Shown: positions 58,509 through 64,000 of the stretch, one piece after another
Layout: each line of letters begins with the position of its first letter
Position numbering within the stretch: the first letter of the stretch is position 1
Source of the DNA: Neurospora tetraspora
Taxonomy: Eukaryota > Ascomycota > Sordariomycetes > Sordariales > Sordariaceae
Assembly (NCBI RefSeq): GCF_033439725.1
Contig: NW_026944383.1
Coordinates: 682,001 to 746,000 of the forward strand
DNA length: 64,000 bases
Reading direction: 5' to 3'
Notes under the pieces: model-generated
Database searches by the model: none
What the model was told of the DNA's origin: nothing
The model's input: the letters and a program-made list of their open reading frames with translations, nothing else
Made by a program: the position numbers and the translations under genes

Positions 58509-60546
58509 TTAAATCTCGAGGGTAACCTTCTGGCCCTTGACGCGGCCGATGACCTGCTCAGGGGCATACTTGGGAATGACCTCGTCGTCGTGGAGCATCT
58601 CGAACTCCTCAGTGGCGTCACGGCCCATGAAGTTCAGAAGAGCCTGGACACCACCGGGGTGTTCCTCGAGCCAGTTGGTGAGGTCAAGGACGACACCCTT
58701 GACGACAACCCAGAGGTCCTCCTTCTTGTTGTGCTTGGCAACCTCCTCCATGGTGTACTCCTTGTCGGGGATGGTGAAAGCCTTGGGGTCCTCCTTCTTG
58801 GGGGCAGCGGCGGCAGTGTCCTTCTTAGGGGCCTCAGTGTTGGCAGTGGCCTGAGCACCAGACTCACCGCCCCACTGGACGGAGATCTTGCCGGGCTGCG
58901 AGGGGTCGATGTGGAGGGCAATCTGACCAAGACGGGCAGCGCCAGTGTTGCCCTTGAGAGCCTCCTGGAAGAGGTAGCTGCTGGCGGAGTCACCGGCGAC
59001 ACGGCCGTAGACAACGCAGCCAAGGAGGGAAGAACCACCGAGACGGTTGGCACCGTGGACACCACCGGCAAGCTCACCGCAGGCGTAGAGACCCTCGAAG
59101 GGCTTCTGCTCAGAGTTGAGGACCTGGGCCTTGTCGTTGATCTCGATACCACCCATGGTGAAGTGGAGGACGGGCTCCATGACGGAGACGTGGAAGTCGT
59201 CGTTGATATCGACGGGCAAGTTGTGGAAGAACTTCTTGCCCCAAGGATCCTTCTGCTTGCCCTCAGCGATGGCGTTGTAGGTCTGGAAGGTCTTCTGAAG
59301 GTGCTCAGGAGTGCAGCCGATCTCCTTGGCGAGCTCTTGGCCGGTCATCTTCTTCATGAGACCACGGCCAGAGTAGTGGCGGGTGTGGAAGTCAAGGGCC
59401 TTGGAAGCCTTGGAGTTGAGAACAAGGCGGATGGGGTACTTGCCCTTATCCTTCTCCTTGTGGATCATGCCAGAGACGTAGTCACGGTGGCCGAGCTCGT
59501 CGCAGAAGCGGTCACCATCGCCGTTGAGGAGGAGACCACCCTCACCACGAAGGGCCTCAGCGGCAAGGAACTTCCACTTGGAGTTGGGGTCCTTGGGGTC
59601 GACGAGACCGGTAGGGTGGACCTGAACCTTGTCCATGTCGATGCCGTTACCGCCAATTGCCATGACCATCTTCTGGCCGTCACCAGTGGCGTGGGTGCCG
59701 TTGGTGGTGGCAAGGCCGTAGACATCGGGGCGGTGCTTCTTCAGGAGGGAGTCCGCAGTGAAATCGGCGGCATAACCACCAGTGGCGAGGACGACGGGGC
59801 CATCGAGGGACTGGGTCTCGCCGTTGACCTCATACTTGACACCAGTGACCTTGTTGCCCTCCTTGTTGAGGCTGGTAACGCGAGCCTTCTTGATGATCTG
59901 GACGCGCTCGGGCTCGGTCTCGGCGAGCTCCTCAAGGCGCTGCATGAGAGCATAGGTGATGGCCATACCGGGGAACTTGGCATCGTGGCCACGGTGGGTA
60001 CGAGGCTGGGAGTGACCGCTGAAGGCAGAGTTAGCCGTGTTATTCTTGACAGAGCATCCCATATAAAGGGGTTACTTACCCGAGACGGGAAACGAGGGTA
60101 AGGTCGAGGTTGAAGACATCCTGGAGCCACTCAACGGCGGCAGCGGACTTGTAGGTGAGGACCTTGATGAGGTCGGGCCTGGCCTTGTCACGGGCAGACT
60201 TGAGGGTGTCATCGTAGAACTGCTTAACGGAGTCCTGGATGCCGAGCTCAACCTGTGTCCTGGTGAGGGCACCGTTGATGCCGGAAGTGGCCTTGGTCGA
60301 GTTACCGCCGAAGAAACCCTGCTTGTCGAGGACAACGACGTTACCACCGGAGAGGTAGATGGTGTGAGCAGCGCTCAGGCCGGACACTGCATGCGGAACA
60401 AACTGTCAGCAAAATGCCCGTGGACAAGATGACACCGCCAGATGTCGAATGCCGGATGTCGTGGCCCGCGCGCGGGGTATGGCGCAGTGCTCAAGTGGGA
60501 ATGTTAACTTACGGCCACCGCCAACAACAATAACTCTGGGCGCCAT
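58509..60546 (-). CDS. OSM1: Soluble fumarate reductase with C-terminal cytochrome b5 domain
   Basis: Three exons, 60546-60513, 60386-60080 and 60018-58509, give 616 residues; introns are 126 and 61 nt. The first exon is 34 nt. The N-terminal FAD dinucleotide fold is VIVVGGGLSGLSAAH, then GFFGGNSTKATSGINGA. Flavocytochrome-c/fumarate reductase motifs include GHSQPRTHRGHDAKFPG, LATGGYAADF, GDRFCDELGHRDYV and a C-terminal FAD-binding block, CGELAGGVHGANRLGGSSL. After an Ala/Lys/Pro linker, residues about 535-610 form a cytochrome b5 domain (YTMEEVAKHN, heme His in EEHPGG and the second His in FEMLHDDE). It reduces fumarate to succinate, reoxidising FADH2 in low oxygen. No obvious signal or mitochondrial presequence, so cytosolic as drawn. 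Yeast Osm1/Frd1 lack the b5 domain. Confidence 0.92.
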
Positions 60547-62654
60547 TATGAATATGATGTGTACCTCACAGGAAGAAAAAACCTGAAGTGAATGAGGATG
60601 AAAGAGAAAAAGAGGGATGCAGGTCAAGAAAAAGAAGAAGGAGTTTGTAAGCGGCAGGAATGCAGGCCTGGTTATTATTTGGTTGCGAGGGACGGGAGCG
60701 TCGGTCGACCTTGGACTTTCCGAACCACGGGCACTAGCAATGGAACCGGGGCCGGGTTGTGTTGGTATTGCTGACACCCTGATTCGTGAGCCGAGGTCGA
60801 GCGTGGGTGGGCTCTCAGCGAAACGAGCAGCTGGCAGCGTGTCGCCCCATAACAATGATTCTGTCACTCACGGGGATCTCCATCTTTTCTCCAACAAGAG
60901 GAGGTACCTTACCTACTCCTCTCTCTCCCTCTCCAATCCAGGTCAGGCAGACAATATCCGAAACGATGTGAAATGCCGTCGAAACATCTTCATCCTCTTT
61001 CCCCACGACACACTGGAACCCGACGCCAGCTCGAGCGATACAGAGGTGCTGTTGATCGAGAACATTGTTGAGACAAAGAACAAAGGATGACGGCTTACGG
61101 CATCATAACATCCACTCCAAGGGACTTGTGTGCTTTGGATCTCGCCGCCGATTCCTGGCCGAGGACCTGGCCGTCCGGCAAATGTACCGAGGCTTACCGA
61201 CACAGAGACCCAAAAGCGGACAACACTAAGGAAAATAGGCAAATAACATCACACAGCACAACCACAGACATTTCACCCACTCTTTCCACTGTGGGGTTCA
61301 AGATGCAAAACAGGAGGCTCCATGCAACTCACACTCCGGTACAAATTCCTATTGAGACGTATCGCGGCCCTTCGCCGAACTTCAGTGGAAATCCTTTCGG
61401 AGAGAAGCTTTTTTGGTCTTTTTTGACTCTGATGTCCGCCGAAGCTGATGCACACGATGCCACCATGTCCAGATATCCCACACTGGGCTTCCATTCCCAC
61501 ATCTTGGCGCACTTGGCGAAATGCCAAGCTGCTAGGAAGTTAAAGTTTGGTCGCCTGGTTGATCCTCGCTTTCTCTCCTTCCCCAATGGAACCGGCCCAA
61601 TCCCCATGCTTGATCCCCAGGATTCCCCACAGAGTCACGAGCCGGCCAAGCCAGCTAGGTCTCCACCTCCCCCAATCAATCAAAGGCGGGCGGCTGCCGC
61701 TTCTCGTGTGGGTGACGGTTGGAGGTGCCACTCTTTGAGGCATGTGAAATTCGACGCAACCAACAACCCAACAACCCCAGCATTTTCGAGATCAACCATC
61801 TTCGAAAGCTTGGCTCAATGCTTCGTCTCCAAATGGGAGGCTGTACAAAACCCGAATCATCAGATGTAATCAAACGCGTCCCGTAATGCAGACGTCGAAC
61901 CGAACTCTGAAAGTCGGTCAGGGCAGCATCTCCGGGTACCTGATACGTGACCCTGTCTGCAATGCTCGGTTCAGCCGTCGAGGCTTGTCAGATGATGAAC
62001 ACGCTCCCCTAATGCCCTGGCTCCAGGTCAATGTAGCGACGGGAGGGTGCCGTCCCTCTTGACTTTTTGTGCTTTCTGTGGCATGTGATACTCTCCGCTT
62101 CTACCTAAACAAACAGTGTCATTGGCAGATCTGTGCTCTTTGACGATATCACTTGCTGTCCATGAATACCCAGCTGTCAAGAAAAAGATTGTAGTCTGAT
62201 GAATGAGCATGTTCTGCCCGTTTGACTGCAGTGCGTGTTGCATACAGCCTGCGTATCGCGAGCCTGTCAATGTTATGGCCAGCTGGCCGCCTAGGTACAT
62301 GAGCTCTAAATCAACCTCACGGTGGACCCGAAATGTAAGGAGAAGCGATTTCTAACAGAACCACATCAATTTCACCGAACACCTCCAATCTTCGTGGGGT
62401 TGATCATTTTGGATCATTTAACAACTTCAACCCAAAGTCCACGGACATCACGAGATGTGAAGCACACAACAGCAGCGCGGCAATCGCTTTTGATTGACTG
62501 CTTCCCCGCCCCCAGGTCGCACGTACGTCATCGCCGACATCCAATCCGATGGCTCGCTCGCTACCGTTCGTTTACATCTCTGTGCAGGTGACCAAACACT
62601 CGGATGGTACCAAAGAGGAGAGAGCTCACCATTTGAGTTTTGTTTGTGACGGCC
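60547..62654. other. divergent intergenic region OSM1 / FAS1 gene
   Basis: About 2.1 kb. Contains one long frame (61087-61869, listed separately) of doubtful status. No other gene seen. Confidence 0.5.
61087..61869 (+). CDS. doubtful ORF, 260 aa, no family
   Basis: ATG-initiated frame (MTAYGIITSTPRDLCALDLA...) with no domain, no signal peptide and no repeats. Composition looks like translated noncoding DNA. Kept only because of its length. Confidence 0.15.
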   Translation: MTAYGIITSTPRDLCALDLAADSWPRTWPSGKCTEAYRHRDPKADNTKENRQITSHSTTTDISPTLSTVGFKMQNRRLHATHTPVQIPIETYRGPSPNFSGNPFGEKLFWSFLTLMSAEADAHDATMSRYPTLGFHSHILAHLAKCQAARKLKFGRLVDPRFLSFPNGTGPIPMLDPQDSPQSHEPAKPARSPPPPINQRRAAAASRVGDGWRCHSLRHVKFDATNNPTTPAFSRSTIFESLAQCFVSKWEAVQNPNHQM

Positions 62655-63607
62655 ATGAGATTCACGCCTTACCTCGTCCTTGCGCCAACTGCAGTCGTCT
62701 TAGCTCAACTCGTTCATCCTCTGCATCGGACAGCTTCCGATATACAGCGACAACCGCAGCCGCAGCCGGCCGACCACGCGCAAATCCCACTTGTAAAGCC
62801 TGCCGGAGGACTCGGCTCAGCCATGCCGCCTTCCGGAGCGCCCCAAGCAGACGGCCCCGCGAACGCAGGGGGCGGCAGCTCGGTCATGCTTTCGGATGTT
62901 ATGGGTCGGGATAAGAGCATCAACCTTTTTGCAGGGTGAGTCGCATTCCATATATTACTAAACAGTGCTGCCAACTCTGCTCGTCCAAGTACTAACTGAC
63001 ATCTCAATCATTGCAGATTCCTAAGGAACATCGAGCCTTCGTCACAACGCCTAGACGATCCTGCTAAGAACACGACCGTGCTCGCACCCCTCAACTCGGC
63101 CATAGACAGCCTTCCACGGAAGCCATGGGAAGATCCAAAAGATTACAGCGCTTTGGGCGCCAATGCGTATGAAGGCGAAGATGGACAGGGGAGAGCGCAG
63201 CGCAACCTGCGCAGGTTTGTTGAGGCTCATTTGATTCCAACCAGCCCATGGCCGGCGGGCGAGAAGGTCAAGCCGGTGGGCGGTGATACGGAGGTCTGGT
63301 GGGAGGAGAAGGATGGGGTGAAACGGGTAAGAGAACAAAAAGAAAACATAGTACACCCTCCTCAAGCTGAGATGATTATACTGACACTATGCCACCGCAG
63401 ATCCAACCGGGAGACATCGAAGTTGTTAGTGTAGGCAGTACTGTCGTCAATGGCGAAGTGGTAGGTTCACCTCGGTTCCCATTTTGCGTCCACTGTCGTC
63501 GTCCCCACTATACACTTTCTTACCCGAAGTTCCTTTGTCGCGGAAATGCTGACCTTGAGACTTTGATCGAACAGTGGATCTTGAAAGGCGTTCGGAATTA
63601 TGCCTGA
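62655..63607 (+). CDS. FAS1 (fasciclin) domain protein, mug57-like
   Basis: Exons 62655-62935, 63017-63326, 63401-63460 and 63575-63607 give 227 residues. The ATG at 62655 starts a signal-like segment (MRFTPYLVLAPTAVVLAQLV). The FAS1 domain follows: SVMLSDVMGRDKSINLFAGF, the core KNTTVLAPLNSAIDSLPRKP, RRFVEAHLIPTSPW, and the closing strand VVNGEVWILKGVRNYA, rebuilt across the last intron. FAS1 domains mediate adhesion or membrane association. The closest pattern I know is the small fungal FAS1 family that includes S. pombe mug57. The last two exons (60 and 33 nt) are supported by the fit to the FAS1 end strand. Confidence 0.85.
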
Positions 63608-64000
63608 CTGTCATGGATGGGCGGGATACACGACGTTGAGATTGATTCAAGTATTTCTGAGCAGGAGTAAAGCCTTTGGATTTTAGCGATTATACTGTGA
63701 TGGGCTACAATAGGAGCTGGAGGACATCCGGTCTTGCGATAAAGCTCACGATAACGCGTTATCGGTGATGCTTGTGGATTTTGGTCTGGTTGTCTGAGAA
63801 CTGATGCTGGTCACCCTGACAGTTATGGTAGGCGGTAGCCGCCGGCAGGTCTTCAAATGGGACCCACCGCGTATGACACGAATGATGATGATGACACCGC
63901 GCGTTGACGGCGTTGAATCGGCCCAAACAACGTCCATGCGGTAGAACACGAGACTGAATAACAAACTAATTCTTTCTGAGATCTCTGCGTGATGGGCTTC
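63608..64000. other. 3' region, window end
   Basis: Nothing recognised; probable 3' UTR of the FAS1 gene and unknown flank. Confidence 0.5.

Noticed and set aside
58590-60101. 503-residue plus-strand open frame
   Set aside because: Exactly antisense to the fumarate reductase exon. Strong codon bias keeps the opposite frame open; the composition (Val/Leu/Gly/Glu) is that of a shadow.

Overview
The window is nuclear DNA from a filamentous ascomycete, most likely a Sordariomycete. The genes carry short GT-AG introns (about 55-180 nt) with CTAAC/CTGAC branch sites. The proteins are fungal-specific in flavour: an RCO-3-like sugar transporter/sensor, a Skt5-type chitin synthase regulator with a CaaX end, and a Ser/Ala-rich GPI-anchored wall protein. 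A very A+T-rich island looks like RIP-mutated repeat DNA. All coordinates, splice sites and product calls come from reading the sequence; no database search was run.

Left part (1-9 kb): the 3' part of a low-complexity protein with an RRM-like segment (1-3927, +). It is followed by an accessory island (about 5.0-8.9 kb) with two diverged tandem paralogues of a Cys-rich family resembling fungal DUF3716 proteins. The first copy carries a frameshift. The second has lost the ancestral GT donor of its last intron. An intron-containing tRNA-Ile(AAU), a relic of its 3' half, and a short coding-like fossil lie between them.

Middle-left (9-22.5 kb): a fungal coiled-coil/low-complexity protein with perfect tandem repeats (-), a 204-bp TA-flanked MITE, the MBOAT protein GUP1 (-) and the chitin synthase activator SKT5/CHS4 (+). 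GUP1 and SKT5 are divergent.

22.5-26.6 kb is a gene-poor, partly RIP-like island with gene fragments. 26.6-42.4 kb is a conserved housekeeping block: BUD27/URI prefoldin-like (+), nudC (-), the TFIIH subunit TFB3 (+), an ANTH-domain clathrin adaptor of the AP180 type (-), mitochondrial aspartyl-tRNA synthetase MSD1 (+), a possible small protein gene (+) and a GPI-anchored wall protein (-).

42.4-64 kb: a second MITE (254 bp, with 57-bp terminal inverted repeats), a secreted GH31 alpha-glucosidase (-), an MFS hexose transporter/sensor (-), an approximately 4.9-kb gene-free stretch, a soluble fumarate reductase with a C-terminal cytochrome b5 domain (-), and a small FAS1 (fasciclin) protein (+).

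Functional grouping is loose. SKT5, GUP1, the GPI protein and the FAS1 protein concern wall and surface. The GH31 enzyme and the transporter are neighbours on one strand and could serve maltodextrin release and glucose sensing or uptake. No biosynthetic cluster or clear new multi-gene system is visible. The most unusual material is the paralogue pair with its splice/frame lesions and the two MITEs.
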